DNA of 64,000 nt from Brachyspira pilosicoli P43/6/78 (GTDB lineage Bacteria > Spirochaetota > Brachyspiria > Brachyspirales > Brachyspiraceae), in NCBI RefSeq assembly GCF_000325665.1, contig NC_019908.1, positions 806,001-870,000 of the forward strand, given 5' to 3'. Positions 33,835 to 42,182 of this stretch are shown here, piece by piece; position 1 is the first letter of the stretch, and every line of letters begins with the position of its first letter. The notes under the pieces are model-generated. The model was not told the DNA's origin and searched no databases. It worked only from the letters and a program-made list of their open reading frames with translations. The position numbers and the translations under genes were made by a program.

Positions 33835-34764
33835 TTATTCTACTTCCAAACTTCTTAAGTATAGTCCTGTTATAGCTATATTACTATGGTTTAATGCTTT
33901 TCTAATAAGTTCTATGTCTCTGGTTTTTTTATATAAAGTAACAGCAAAATAATGTCTTATATCATGTATAGAGTAAGAGGCTTTTATTTTACCTTGTTCA
34001 TATAAACGCTTTGAACTCCTATAAAAAACATTTCTTATTACTTCAGAGCTTTTATTTTTGAAAGGAGCATTAAAAGCGAGATTATACTTTTTTAATTCTT
34101 TTATAACCTTGTCAGTAACTTTCCAACTTATCTCTTTTCCTTTTGAATAGGAATAATATTTATTGTTTCTTATTTCAAGTTTAGGTAAAGCACCAACACG
34201 CACACCGCATTCCATTATAAAAATGATGGCCATCTTTATCAAAGGGTCAGATATATCTTTAATTATTAATTCAATTTCTTTTTTAGTTGGAACTTCAAGT
34301 CTTTTTTTATTTTTAACAGGAGGACGAGCTTTTGTACCACGAAAAGGATTTTTAATAAATGGATATCTTCTCTCTAAAAATGAGAAGAAAGAAGAACAAG
34401 AAGAAACTAAGGCACGTATACTTAAATTAGAAAGTTCACTTGAATTGACTTCTATTATAAAGTCATCAGCTTCTCTGGCTTTAATAAATAAAATATTTTT
34501 ATTATTTATACGGCAATATTCTTCTAGCTTATTGAGCCCATTTTTATATTGTCTTTTTGTATGATTGCTTTTTGTCTTTGAGCATTGCTTAAAAAAGTTT
34601 TCTTTTTCTGTTTCATAATCTATCTGCTTAATAAGCTGCTCTTCTTTCATATAGTCAAGTATATTTAAATAATTAGCTTGCTTAATAAGAAGTTCTGCTT
34701 GCTCTTCAGTTATTATATTATTATTATTTTGTGATATTAGTTGATTCTTATTTTTAGAAGCCAT
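33835..34764 (-). CDS. Second tyrosine recombinase, beside the defence cassettes
   Basis: 309 residues. Catalytic residues: R189 (CGVRVG), a Lys in YYSYSKGKE (about 208-210), H267 and R270 (HDIRH), H293 (LNHS) and nucleophile Y302 (GLYLRS). A core-binding N-terminal domain spans about 55-150. It differs clearly from the 1489-2652 integrase. Its gene ends 9 bases from dif-like site 4. A role in moving the neighbouring cassettes is the attractive reading; it may instead be the prophage integrase or act in early phage DNA processing. Confidence 0.88.
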   Translation of the reverse strand: MASKNKNQLISQNNNNIITEEQAELLIKQANYLNILDYMKEEQLIKQIDYETEKENFFKQCSKTKSNHTKRQYKNGLNKLEEYCRINNKNILFIKAREADDFIIEVNSSELSNLSIRALVSSCSSFFSFLERRYPFIKNPFRGTKARPPVKNKKRLEVPTKKEIELIIKDISDPLIKMAIIFIMECGVRVGALPKLEIRNNKYYSYSKGKEISWKVTDKVIKELKKYNLAFNAPFKNKSSEVIRNVFYRSSKRLYEQGKIKASYSIHDIRHYFAVTLYKKTRDIELIRKALNHSNIAITGLYLRSLEVE

Positions 34765-34885
34765 GTTTATACCTTTCTATAAATTAAAGACAAAAGCCTT
34801 TACCTATAGAAAAGAATATAAACTTTTATAACTATGTTCTATAAAAACATTAATGTTAAATTATTATGATATGACATAATAATTT

Positions 34886-35053
34886 CTAGTTTAATTTTAT
34901 TACTATATCACAAAGTAAAGCAACAATATTTGATAAAAAGAAACAAAGTATATAAAAAGCTTTAGCTATTTCATTTTTTGATGTTATGCTTATAAAAATA
35001 AAAACAATACTAAATAATCCAAAGCTTATAGATCCAATTTCATAAATCATCAT
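34886..35053 (-). CDS. Small membrane protein, 55 residues
   Basis: ATG at 35053 with AAGGA 7 bases upstream. Two hydrophobic segments (about 6-24 and 31-52) around a short polar loop (TSKNEIAKA). It ends at a TAG (34886) 121 bases before the recombinase start. Size and topology resemble small phage membrane proteins (superinfection exclusion, toxin or holin-like); none can be preferred. Confidence 0.5.
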   Translation of the reverse strand: MMIYEIGSISFGLFSIVFIFISITSKNEIAKAFYILCFFLSNIVALLCDIVIKLN

Positions 35054-35095
35054 TTATATATCCTTAGTTTAATGATTTTTCAAGAAGTTTTTATC

Positions 35096-35581
35096 TCATT
35101 CCATATCAAATAATTCTTGTATTTCTTCCTCAAACTCTTTATATATGTCTTTTAAGCATTTTCTTACTTTGTCATCATTGTCTGATATATCTTGGTATGT
35201 AGTACCTTTGTTAATGCGGACAATTCTACCATGCATAGATAGCTCTATAAATAGTAATTTATCTTCTTCTTCATTCATCATTACATTAAACTCTAAATGA
35301 TTAAAAGTAAGAGTTTCTTTTAATGCTTTATAAATCCTTTCTTTTAATTGCATTTTTGAATCCTCATTTAATATATTTTCAACTGTTTGCATATAAAACT
35401 CTAAAGAGTAATTACAATCTAATTTCTCATTATTGATGGTAACAAATAATTTACTTTTATTTTTTCTTTTTTTATATTTAATAACAATATTTTTATATTG
35501 ATGTTTTAATATTCCAAAGATGTCATTGATTCTTCTAAACTCATTATCTGTATCATAATGATGTATAACAGCTTCAATCAT
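35096..35581 (-). CDS. Hypothetical early phage protein
   Basis: 161 residues, mixed alpha/beta, acidic C-terminus (KEFEEEIQELFDME). It overlaps the upstream 70-residue gene by 8 bases, so they are co-translated. No motif recognised. It belongs to the leftward early operon. Confidence 0.5.
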   Translation of the reverse strand: MIEAVIHHYDTDNEFRRINDIFGILKHQYKNIVIKYKKRKNKSKLFVTINNEKLDCNYSLEFYMQTVENILNEDSKMQLKERIYKALKETLTFNHLEFNVMMNEEEDKLLFIELSMHGRIVRINKGTTYQDISDNDDKVRKCLKDIYKEFEEEIQELFDME

Positions 35582-35786
35582 TTTTTCTCTCTATTACTAA
35601 TTTAAATAATGAGCGTAGAAGTTTATAATATTTGTTATATTCTTCTTTTGTTTTAAATGTTATAGCTGTAGGCAATCCACTATCTATAGTAATTATTATT
35701 ATTTTTTTCTTTTCTTCTTGAAAATGAATGATTGCTATATGGTCTATATTTATTAAACAATTATTAATTAATATCCCTTTTGGCAT
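35574..35786 (-). CDS. Small hypothetical early phage protein
   Basis: 70 residues, mainly beta in the first half (CLINIDHIAIIHFQEEKKKI) with a helical end. GAGGAG, provided by the 3' end of the tiny upstream ORF, lies 7 bases before the ATG. The pattern is that of a small PH-like or DUF-type phage protein; no firm family. Confidence 0.5.
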   Translation of the reverse strand: MPKGILINNCLINIDHIAIIHFQEEKKKIIIITIDSGLPTAITFKTKEEYNKYYKLLRSLFKLVIERKND

Positions 35787-35789
35787 AAA

Positions 35790-35858
35790 TTACTCCTCAT
35801 CTTCAAAATCACTAATTATTGGAATATTTAAATCATTATTGAATATAGCAGAAATCAT
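35790..35858 (-). CDS. Possible 22-residue peptide
   Basis: ATG at 35858, one base after the stop of the preceding gene, with AAGAAGG as ribosome site. The product MISAIFNNDLNIPIISDFED plus two Glu is acidic. Its final codons contain the next gene's ribosome site. It fits tight early-operon packing but is short enough to be chance. Confidence 0.3.
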   Translation of the reverse strand: MISAIFNNDLNIPIISDFEDEE

Positions 35859-35859
35859 T

Positions 35860-36300
35860 TTATATACCTTCTTCACTAAAAAGTAATTTATTGCCCTCTC
35901 CATCTACTTTATCCCCATCCTCATCAAAATCCCATCTATTTATATTGCTATCTGAACTTAATGGATCTTCGTCTATTTTATAATGTGCTTCTTCTTCATC
36001 TTCACTAAAAGAGATTATTGAGTTATCTTTTTGTAATTGTTCTTCAAATGATTCTTTTTTTCTCTTATCAATTTCTTCTTGTATATCTTCTATTGTTGTC
36101 TGAGCTTTTTTAGATTCTGCCTTACTTTTTGCTTTGCTTTTCTTCTTACTAGTATAATCTTCATTATTATTGGATATATTCTCTCTCGTTAATATGAATC
36201 TCTGTATAGCCCTCATAACGGTATTGGCTTCTTCTTTATCATCAGACTTAAAAGTGATACCAAAAAGTCCTTTATCTTCTATAATGTTTAGTTCTCTCAT
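35860..36300 (-). CDS. Charged hypothetical early phage protein
   Basis: 146 residues. An N-terminal folded part (LNIEDKGLFGITFKSDDKEE) is followed by a Lys-rich linker (KKKSKAKSKAESKK) and an acidic tail with NRWDFDEDGDKVDGEG. The acidic end recalls DNA mimics or SSB-type tails that recruit partners, but this is only a resemblance. It overlaps the upstream small Cys-rich gene by 4 bases (ATGA). Confidence 0.5.
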   Translation of the reverse strand: MRELNIIEDKGLFGITFKSDDKEEANTVMRAIQRFILTRENISNNNEDYTSKKKSKAKSKAESKKAQTTIEDIQEEIDKRKKESFEEQLQKDNSIISFSEDEEEAHYKIDEDPLSSDSNINRWDFDEDGDKVDGEGNKLLFSEEGI

Positions 36301-36446
36301 TTTTCCCTCTTTTTATTTAATTTATATTTTTTACAGATATTATTTATATTTGCTATAGCTATAATATCTTTTTTATGCTTACAGAAATAAGATGATTTTA
36401 TTTCTAAACAATATATACAATCTTTACAACTATTCTTTACTATCAT
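36297..36446 (-). CDS. Small Cys-rich (zinc-ribbon-like) protein, 49 residues
   Basis: The product starts MIVKNSCKDCIYCLEIKSSY and carries Cys at 7, 10, 13, 22 and 38 with a nearby His (FCKHKK). The frame ends in an ATGA overlap with the next gene, which supports real translation. The pattern suggests a small metal-binding protein. Ribosome site weak; function unknown. Confidence 0.5.
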   Translation of the reverse strand: MIVKNSCKDCIYCLEIKSSYFCKHKKDIIAIANINNICKKYKLNKKREK

Positions 36447-36460
36447 ATATTTTATAAATC

Positions 36461-36706
36461 TTAATTACCCTCACTGTGATTTCCTTTTTCTTTCTCCAAT
36501 TTCATTTTATATTGTACTGCCTTTTTAATTATATCTACAAAACCATCTGCAGGTTTATTATTTGCATTAGATATGAAATATATAAACTCTGTTAATAAAT
36601 AAACAGTATCTTCACTATTAATATTTTCAGCATCAATAACAAGTCTCCCATCTTCTAATTTATCTATATGTATATATTTTCTTTCATTACTATTATTTAT
36701 ATTCAT
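36461..36706 (-). CDS. Small hypothetical early phage protein
   Basis: 81 residues (YIHIDKLEDGRLVIDAENIN, then VYLLTEFIYFISNANNKPAD), acidic to neutral with a basic C-terminal helix. It lies 11 bases after the HNH gene on the same transcript. No family recognised. Confidence 0.5.
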   Translation of the reverse strand: MNINNSNERKYIHIDKLEDGRLVIDAENINSEDTVYLLTEFIYFISNANNKPADGFVDIIKKAVQYKMKLEKEKGNHSEGN

Positions 36707-36717
36707 AAAATCTCCTG

Positions 36718-36987
36718 CTAATAATCTTTCTTTTTATTTCCAAAAGCTCCGTCTTCTTTTGCTGTTTTTCTAGAATGGCATCTTTTGCATAATGCTTGCA
36801 AATTACTTTCATCATAAAACAATGGATCATCTTCACTTTCTACACGCTTTATATGATCCACATGTTCAGCAAAGCTATGGCATTCATTAAAGTTTTTACA
36901 TAGAGGATTTTTATCTAAAAACTGTTTTCTAAATACACGCCATTTTTTACTTTTATATCTTTTATATGCTTGATTATCACTTCTCAT
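36718..36987 (-). CDS. HNH endonuclease
   Basis: 89 residues. HNH pattern: AEHVDHIKRVESEDDPLFYD with central His-His, NLQALCKRCHSRKT with Asn and Cys-x2-Cys, and an upstream Cys pair (CKNFNECH) completing the zinc site. In many HK97-type phages a small HNH protein works with terminase; here it lies in the early region, far from terminase. It is preceded by a cluster of DnaA-box-like 9-mers. Confidence 0.85.
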   Translation of the reverse strand: MRSDNQAYKRYKSKKWRVFRKQFLDKNPLCKNFNECHSFAEHVDHIKRVESEDDPLFYDESNLQALCKRCHSRKTAKEDGAFGNKKKDY

Positions 36988-36999
36988 TTTATAAACATT

Positions 37000-37039
37000 T
37001 TATTCACAACTTATCAACATTGTTGACAAGTTATTAACA
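37000..37039. promoter_or_regulatory. Cluster of DnaA-box-like 9-mers, candidate prophage origin
   Basis: TTATTCACA (37000), TTATCAACA (37011), TGTTGACAA (37021, reverse) and TTATTAACA (37031) lie 10-11 bases apart. They differ by one or two bases from the TTATCCACA DnaA box. The middle two form a 12-bp inverted repeat with one mismatch around 37020. The spot is a 57-bp intergenic gap among replication genes. An operator is an alternative. Confidence 0.45.
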
Positions 37040-37044
37040 TACTA

Positions 37045-37323
37045 TTATTCATTAGCAGCTATTTGCTCTCCAATATCTACTAACACAGATTCAAGGTCTT
37101 CATAGCAATATGGAGTTTGCCCATCAATACATATCTTGAATGTTTCATTTTCTATATCTATATAACAACAGCATAAATCACTATTAATTTCTAATCTGTT
37201 TCTTTTAATACCCATAGAATCTTTTAACTCTGGATATTCGGAGATTATTTTATTTTCTATTCCTTCTAAAATAGCTAATTTAGTTTGATTGTAATGTGTT
37301 AGCATTTTTTCTAAAAATGACAT
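37045..37323 (-). CDS. Small hypothetical early phage protein
   Basis: 92 residues. Helical N-terminus (LEKMLTHYNQTKLAILEGIE), then Cys-rich beta part (LCCCYIDIENETFKICIDGQ) and acidic end. It follows the 37326 gene after 2 bases. The origin-like cluster lies just after its stop codon. No family recognised. Confidence 0.5.
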   Translation of the reverse strand: MSFLEKMLTHYNQTKLAILEGIENKIISEYPELKDSMGIKRNRLEINSDLCCCYIDIENETFKICIDGQTPYCYEDLESVLVDIGEQIAANE

Positions 37324-37325
37324 TT

Positions 37326-37652
37326 TTATTCTCCCTTTTTATTAATTTTATTTTTTAATTGATCTATATATTGTTTTCTTATATCATCCATAACTTTGTA
37401 ATCTGTAATCCAACCATCATACATACATAAATAATCTCCTACTTCCAAACTTTTTAACCAGTTAGAAAACTTTACATCCCAATTAGATTCTTTATAATTT
37501 GGCTCATAACTTTTTAGCAACTCTTTTAATTCCTTTGTGATTAAATTAGCATAAGACGGTTCTCCAAGATGTTTTAAAAATTTCTCTAATTCTAAACATC
37601 CCAATACAAAATACTTTTTAGTATTAATACTGAAAACCATTAATTTTAGCAT
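37326..37652 (-). CDS. Small hypothetical early phage protein
   Basis: 108 residues, helical, with aromatic-rich patches (NYKESNWDVKFSNWLKSLEV, then YLCMYDGWITDYKVMDDIRK). Placed between the DnaC-like gene and the origin-like cluster. No family recognised. Confidence 0.5.
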   Translation of the reverse strand: MLKLMVFSINTKKYFVLGCLELEKFLKHLGEPSYANLITKELKELLKSYEPNYKESNWDVKFSNWLKSLEVGDYLCMYDGWITDYKVMDDIRKQYIDQLKNKINKKGE

Positions 37653-37708
37653 ACATATACCTTATTAATAAAATCTTATAAAAATATCCGTTATGTTATT
37701 TTGACTAT

Positions 37709-38569
37709 TTAAGCTGTTATTAATTCTTTCACCTTCTGCATTTTTAGTTCTATAATATTTAAGTTTAATAATCTGCTTGTCAGTCTTCCTTTGATTTCCT
37801 CAATGTTATCTTTTCTTGTTTTTATATTTAAGCTATTCATCAAACTACAGTAATTTTTATTTGATGTAATAATAACCGTTTTTTCTAATGCTCTTATTTT
37901 ATCAAATAATTTATAATAGCCTTCTGCTGCATAATGAAAGCCTACACTGTCAACATCATCAATCATGATAATATCTGCATGTTTTACATTTTCTATTTTT
38001 GAATCTATGTTTGATTTTAAATCTTTGTCCTGAGCATTTTTATTAAATAGGTTTTTATGCATATCTTCAAAATTAGATGCTTCTATATACAATACCTTGA
38101 TATTATTAATAGCATATATTTGCCATAACATTTTAAGTATTGTTGTTTTACCTGTTCCGCTTTCCCCTTCAAGATATAAAGAACTCATACTTCCTAATTC
38201 TAAATATTTTTTAATTGTATCTACTAGCTTTTGATTGTTAAACCTATTTGCAAAAATATCTAATGTCATGTTAATATCTAAAGAATTAAATATATCATTA
38301 TATTTAACTATAATTTTTTCAAGCTTATCTAATTTATTAGATATTTCAGTTTTTTCATTTTTAACACAATCACACATCTCAGGTAAAAAAACTTTTCTTC
38401 CTGAAAATATTGATGACTGAGAAACTTTTTTAAATCCATCTTCATCACATTTTTTGCAATTTGGGTCTTTTCCATCTCTTGCTATTTGTTTCAATTCTTC
38501 TAAATATTTCTTATAGTTTTGTAAACAGTAGCTGCTATCCGCAATTTGCAATTTTAGAATACGCTTCAT
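37709..38569 (-). CDS. DnaC-like AAA+ helicase loader
   Basis: 286 residues from the ATG at 38569 (GGAGG 8 bases upstream; a TTG one codon earlier is less likely). N-terminal zinc-type Cys (PNCKKCDEDGF and MCDCVKN). Walker A GESGTGKTT (about 135-143), Walker B IIMIDDVDS (about 198-206) and sensor segment KTVIITSNK. It loads the replicative helicase at the phage origin. It directly follows the replication initiator-like gene. Confidence 0.85.
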   Translation of the reverse strand: MKRILKLQIADSSYCLQNYKKYLEELKQIARDGKDPNCKKCDEDGFKKVSQSSIFSGRKVFLPEMCDCVKNEKTEISNKLDKLEKIIVKYNDIFNSLDINMTLDIFANRFNNQKLVDTIKKYLELGSMSSLYLEGESGTGKTTILKMLWQIYAINNIKVLYIEASNFEDMHKNLFNKNAQDKDLKSNIDSKIENVKHADIIMIDDVDSVGFHYAAEGYYKLFDKIRALEKTVIITSNKNYCSLMNSLNIKTRKDNIEEIKGRLTSRLLNLNIIELKMQKVKELITA

Positions 38570-38694
38570 CAATACTTCCTCCTCTTTCTATTTCTTTTAA
38601 TAAAAACTCTAATTTCTCAATTCCGCTTGGTATTGTATATTTTTTATCTTCTTCCGATTTTTGATTTCCTTTGTTGGTATTATTTTTATTACTT

Positions 38695-39486
38695 TCATTT
38701 TTTTGTACACAAAGCCATTCTTAATAAATCCTGAAGTTTTAATGAGTATCTTTTATTTAATGGTAATTTTAAGAAATTAAACTTTACAATTGATAAGGCT
38801 TCATCAAAGTTATCATGCACACGATTTTTAAATATATCAATTAAAAACTTGGTATATGTAATATGAAGTCCATATCTTATTCTACAACCTACTAATTCTT
38901 TATGAAGATCATTATATTTTTCTAAAAACTCATTTTTCTTTTTGTCTTCTTCTTTTTCTTCTGAAGTTTTTTCTTCTTCAGGTTTTTCTTTTTCCTCTTT
39001 GATTAATTTATGAGGCTGTAATGGTTCTGTGTTTATATCATCTCCGAATAAGCTAGGCTCATCATATTTATGCTCTACAGGAGCATCCATATTTCTTATA
39101 GCTCTATCTTCTTCAACAAACATCTCTATAGCTTTTTTTAATCCTGATAAATTATACACAGTTCCTGTTCCTGCAAATCTATCTCCTCTATAAACATTTC
39201 TGCTTGAAAAAGTTAGATACCCCTTAGCATAAAGGCTTTGCCTTTGTCTGTAATAATGCTGCCCCATTGGATTTATTTCTCTATCTCTAATTTCTTTTTC
39301 ATTTTTCCAGCTTAAACTTATTATAGCAATTATAAACTCAAACTCACTTGCTGTAAGTCCTAATCTTTTTCTATAATAAATTAATGTATTAGGTATCGAT
39401 GTAAAACCTCTCTCAAGCATAGCATCGCCAAACGTTGCTATTAAGTATTCATTTTTCACTTCTGTTTTATTGTTCTCAGTTTGCAT
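38695..39486 (-). CDS. Winged-helix replication initiator-like protein; possible longer form
   Basis: 263 residues. The N-terminal domain (NTLIYYRKRLGLTASEFEFI, then QRQSLYAKGYLTFSSRNVYR) is a winged-helix typical of phage replication initiators of the DnaD/RepA kind. A charged linker (about 160-185) and a helical C-terminus follow. The frame stops right after an A7 run (38698-38704). With one A fewer it would continue through ESNKNNTNKGNQKSEEDKKY and KLEFLLKEIERGGSIDEAYS to 38535, adding over 50 residues and overlapping the loader gene. Either the end is frameshifted or the tail is not used. Confidence 0.7.
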   Translation of the reverse strand: MQTENNKTEVKNEYLIATFGDAMLERGFTSIPNTLIYYRKRLGLTASEFEFIIAIISLSWKNEKEIRDREINPMGQHYYRQRQSLYAKGYLTFSSRNVYRGDRFAGTGTVYNLSGLKKAIEMFVEEDRAIRNMDAPVEHKYDEPSLFGDDINTEPLQPHKLIKEEKEKPEEEKTSEEKEEDKKKNEFLEKYNDLHKELVGCRIRYGLHITYTKFLIDIFKNRVHDNFDEALSIVKFNFLKLPLNKRYSLKLQDLLRMALCTKK

Positions 39487-39844
39487 TTTTTTCTACCTCT
39501 GGAAATAATTTTTTTGCTAATTCATACAAGTTATTAATATGACTTGTGTTATTATTCTTATCAAGCTCAATAGCCATTTCTATAGTTTTTATGTTTCTAT
39601 TTTTTGCCAATTTTTGAAGATTAATTTTTTTTATTCTTGAATATTCTGTATATAAAAGCTCATATCTTAATTTTATTAATTTTATGTTTCCAAAACTTGT
39701 ATTATGAATATGCTCATAAAGTTTTCTTCTGATGATATTATTTGATGCATGCTCTTCTTCAAAGTGTAATAAATCTTTTTTATTAAATATTTTTTTTATT
39801 ATATATTTTAATAATTCTTTTATTCCTATTTTTTGAATTATCAT
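39476..39844 (-). CDS. Hypothetical first gene of the early operon
   Basis: 122 residues, basic and helical (KIGIKELLKYIIKKIFNKKD, then KLIKLRYELLYTEYSRIKKI). It overlaps the initiator-like gene by 11 bases. A run of six G precedes AAG before the ATG at 39844. It is the most upstream leftward gene found, so the early promoter should lie just beyond. Function unknown. Confidence 0.5.
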   Translation of the reverse strand: MIIQKIGIKELLKYIIKKIFNKKDLLHFEEEHASNNIIRRKLYEHIHNTSFGNIKLIKLRYELLYTEYSRIKKINLQKLAKNRNIKTIEMAIELDKNNNTSHINNLYELAKKLFPEVEKNAN

Positions 39845-40385
39845 TTTAAACTTCCCCCCATAACCATATTATTTAAAAAATGCTCCTCCTTCTGCAGTAA
39901 TAAATATTATGACATCAAAGAGTGATGTTAAAGATTTAAATAAATTTCTACTGCATTTGTTTTTGATATTTTTTAGCAGGAATGCTAATTGATAAAATAT
40001 ATTCTGTTTTTTATTATAAAAGTTGATGCCAAACTTTTTATCTAATTTTATTTTCGATATTTGTAATACTTGTTTTTGATTAGAATCTAAAATGTTTTTA
40101 AGACATATTATATTTTTTAATTTGTTGATAAATAAGATTTTTGAAACTTGTACCGCTTCCCATACTCTTTTTAAATTCGTTGAAATAAATATTTATATTG
40201 TTTTTGTTTTAATTTAATAATTTATATTAATAATATAATTAGTATTATTTTATTATTTGCACTTTTTGCAACTTTGACGAAGTCCGCACCGCGAAGGCGG
40301 GAAAAAGTTGATAGAAAATTATTGTTTCAACTATATTGAAAATTTTTAAGTTTGTCAAAATTTAGTTTTTATTTTTTTATTGTTA
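39845..40385. other. Right prophage flank, no gene
   Basis: No supported gene. It contains an inverted repeat TGCAGTA with TACTGCA (39893-39955) around a small ACATC/GATGT hairpin, the CTTGTACCGC element at 40147, and a hairpin at 40269-40310 (CAACTTT with AAAGTTG, inner CCGC with GCGG). The right prophage junction should lie here; no direct-repeat att core was found by eye. Confidence 0.4.
40147..40190 (+). repeat. Inverted partner of the left-flank CTTGTACCGC element
   Basis: CTTGTACCGCTT, then C-ATA, CTTTTT, AAATTCGTT and AAATA blocks match in order the minus strand of 731-675 at the left flank, the 3' end of the RNA candidate. The two copies point outwards from the prophage. Confidence 0.45.
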
Positions 40386-40476
40386 TCGGGGACTAGCCCC
40401 CGAGCCCCCAGTTCTTTTGCCGATAGGCACCTACTCGGTATTGGTATAAAAGAACCAAAAGAACTGCATTTTTATA
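40386..40476. repeat. Dispersed intergenic repeat, copy 1
   Basis: Hairpin TCGGGG with CCCCGA (40386-40403). A stem GTTCTTTT (40411-40418) with AAAAGAAC (40448-40455) holds an inner CCGATAGG/CCTACTCGG hairpin and is followed by CAAAAGAACTGCATTTTTA. It lies downstream of the aldehyde dehydrogenase gene. Confidence 0.8.
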
Positions 40477-40537
40477 AATTAATACTCAAATATATTCAAA
40501 AATATAATATAGATTTGAACTAATATAATTAAATATC

Positions 40538-41905
40538 TTATTTCTTAAATAACTCAAACAAAAACTTTAATGCTTTTATATTTTTGCTGTAAGGTGGATA
40601 TTTGGTATTAAGCTCGAAATTATAATTCTTTTTTAATACTGTAGTTTTATTTGTAAAGCATTCAAAACTATAATAACCATGATACTCCCCTATTCCGCTT
40701 GTTGACACTCCTCCAAAAGGAGCATTATTGTTTAATATATGGCTTATAGTGTCATTTACAGATGCACCGCCAAAAGAAATATTGTTTAAAAAATAGTCTA
40801 TAAAATTATTATCATCAGAAAAAACATACATAGCCAAAGGGTGAGAACATACTTTATCTATAATATCTCTTGCCTCTTCTTTAGTGCTGTAATAAACTAT
40901 AGGAAAAATACTTCCAAATATCTCATCTTTCATTACATTATTTTCTAAACTGTTAGGCTCTAATAATGTAATTGCAAGAGATAATGACTCATCATCATAT
41001 TCACCGCCGTATAATATTTTGCCGTCATTTAAATAACTTTTTAATCTTTCATAATGACTTTTATTAATAATTCTGTTTAATTTCCTCTCATCTTCAAATA
41101 ATTTTATTTCTGTATTGAATACATCTAAAAACTTATCTTTAATATTTTTGTTTACTAATAAATAATCAGGCGACACGCAAGTTTGCCCAGAATTAATAAA
41201 CTTCCCCCATATTATTCTCTTTAGAGCTTTGTTAATATTTTTTATATTATCATCAACTATAACAGGAGATTTTCCCCCAAGTTCTAATGTAAGAGAAGTT
41301 AAAAAATTAGAAGCATTATTCATTATAATTTTTCCAACTCTAGGAGAGCCTGTAAAAAATATTTTATTATATTCTATTTTTGTAGTCTCTTCTGCAGGAA
41401 AAGATTTATCTACAACGGCAATATACTCTTCATCAAATGTTTCTTTTACAGAAGAATATATTGCATCATAAACATTAGTAGTTAATTGAGAAGGAAGTAT
41501 TATAGAAGTATTTCCTCCTGCAATAGAGCCTATAAGAGGAAGAAAAGTTAATTGCAAAGGATAATTCCAAGGAGATATTATAAGTGATACTCCATAAGGC
41601 TTATTCATTATAATTGTTTTAGAATCTATTGTGAGGAAATTTCTTTTAACTTTTTTATCTTTCATCCAAGTTTTTAATTTTTTTATAAAAAGATTTATCT
41701 CATCAATTATAATAAATAATTCAGTACCAATAGCCTCAAACTCAAGTTTAGCCATATCTTTATTTAGAGCATCAATAAAATTAGCCCCATTTTTTATAAT
41801 CATAGCCTTTAGTTTTTTTAGCTGCTCTATTCTAAAAGAATATTCTAAAGTAGCACCGCTTTTAAAAAACTCTCTTTGCTTATTTCTTAACTCTTCTATA
41901 TACAT
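40538..41905 (-). CDS. Aldehyde dehydrogenase (class 3-like)
   Basis: 455 residues. Conserved ISPWNYPL (about 110-117), FFTGSPRVGK (183-192), general base Glu in LTLELGGKSP (E208) and the nucleophile in SGQTCVSPDY (C243), with FGGASVNDT late in the chain. It oxidises aldehydes to acids with NAD(P)+. The length and the PFGGVSTSGIGEYHGYYSF ending fit the short class-3 group. It stands alone between two repeat copies, next to the prophage. Confidence 0.9.
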   Translation of the reverse strand: MYIEELRNKQREFFKSGATLEYSFRIEQLKKLKAMIIKNGANFIDALNKDMAKLEFEAIGTELFIIIDEINLFIKKLKTWMKDKKVKRNFLTIDSKTIIMNKPYGVSLIISPWNYPLQLTFLPLIGSIAGGNTSIILPSQLTTNVYDAIYSSVKETFDEEYIAVVDKSFPAEETTKIEYNKIFFTGSPRVGKIIMNNASNFLTSLTLELGGKSPVIVDDNIKNINKALKRIIWGKFINSGQTCVSPDYLLVNKNIKDKFLDVFNTEIKLFEDERKLNRIINKSHYERLKSYLNDGKILYGGEYDDESLSLAITLLEPNSLENNVMKDEIFGSIFPIVYYSTKEEARDIIDKVCSHPLAMYVFSDDNNFIDYFLNNISFGGASVNDTISHILNNNAPFGGVSTSGIGEYHGYYSFECFTNKTTVLKKNYNFELNTKYPPYSKNIKALKFLFELFKK

Positions 41906-41986
41906 AAAAAATAGTATCCTTTAAAATATCTAATATATATTAAAATTTCATATTTATCAAAATAAAGTTATATTTTAGTTTTGATA

Positions 41987-42077
41987 TCTGGGGCTTTGCC
42001 CCAGACCACACTTCTTTTACGACCGTAGGAAGTGCCTTCGGTATTGGTATAAAAGAAGCAAAAGAACCGCATTTTTA
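41987..42077. repeat. Dispersed intergenic repeat, copy 2
   Basis: Hairpin TCTGGGGC with GCCCCAGA (41987-42005). A stem CTTCTTTTA (42011-42019) with TAAAAGAAG (42050-42058) holds an inner ACCG-AGG with CCT-CGGT hairpin and is followed by CAAAAGAACCGCATTTTTA. It lies downstream of deoD. Confidence 0.85.
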
Positions 42078-42182
42078 CGAAGTAATACTTAAGTATATTC
42101 AAAAATACAATGTATTACTTGTACTTTTTGCTGAACGAAAAGGAACAAGAAAAATCTTGAAAAACAATAATCTTCGTATATC

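Noticed and set aside
797-40156. ACTTGTACCGC as attL/attR core
   Set aside because: Eleven bases match directly at 797 and 40146, but the longer similarity of the right copy is to the inverted element at 731. A direct att repeat is therefore not supported.
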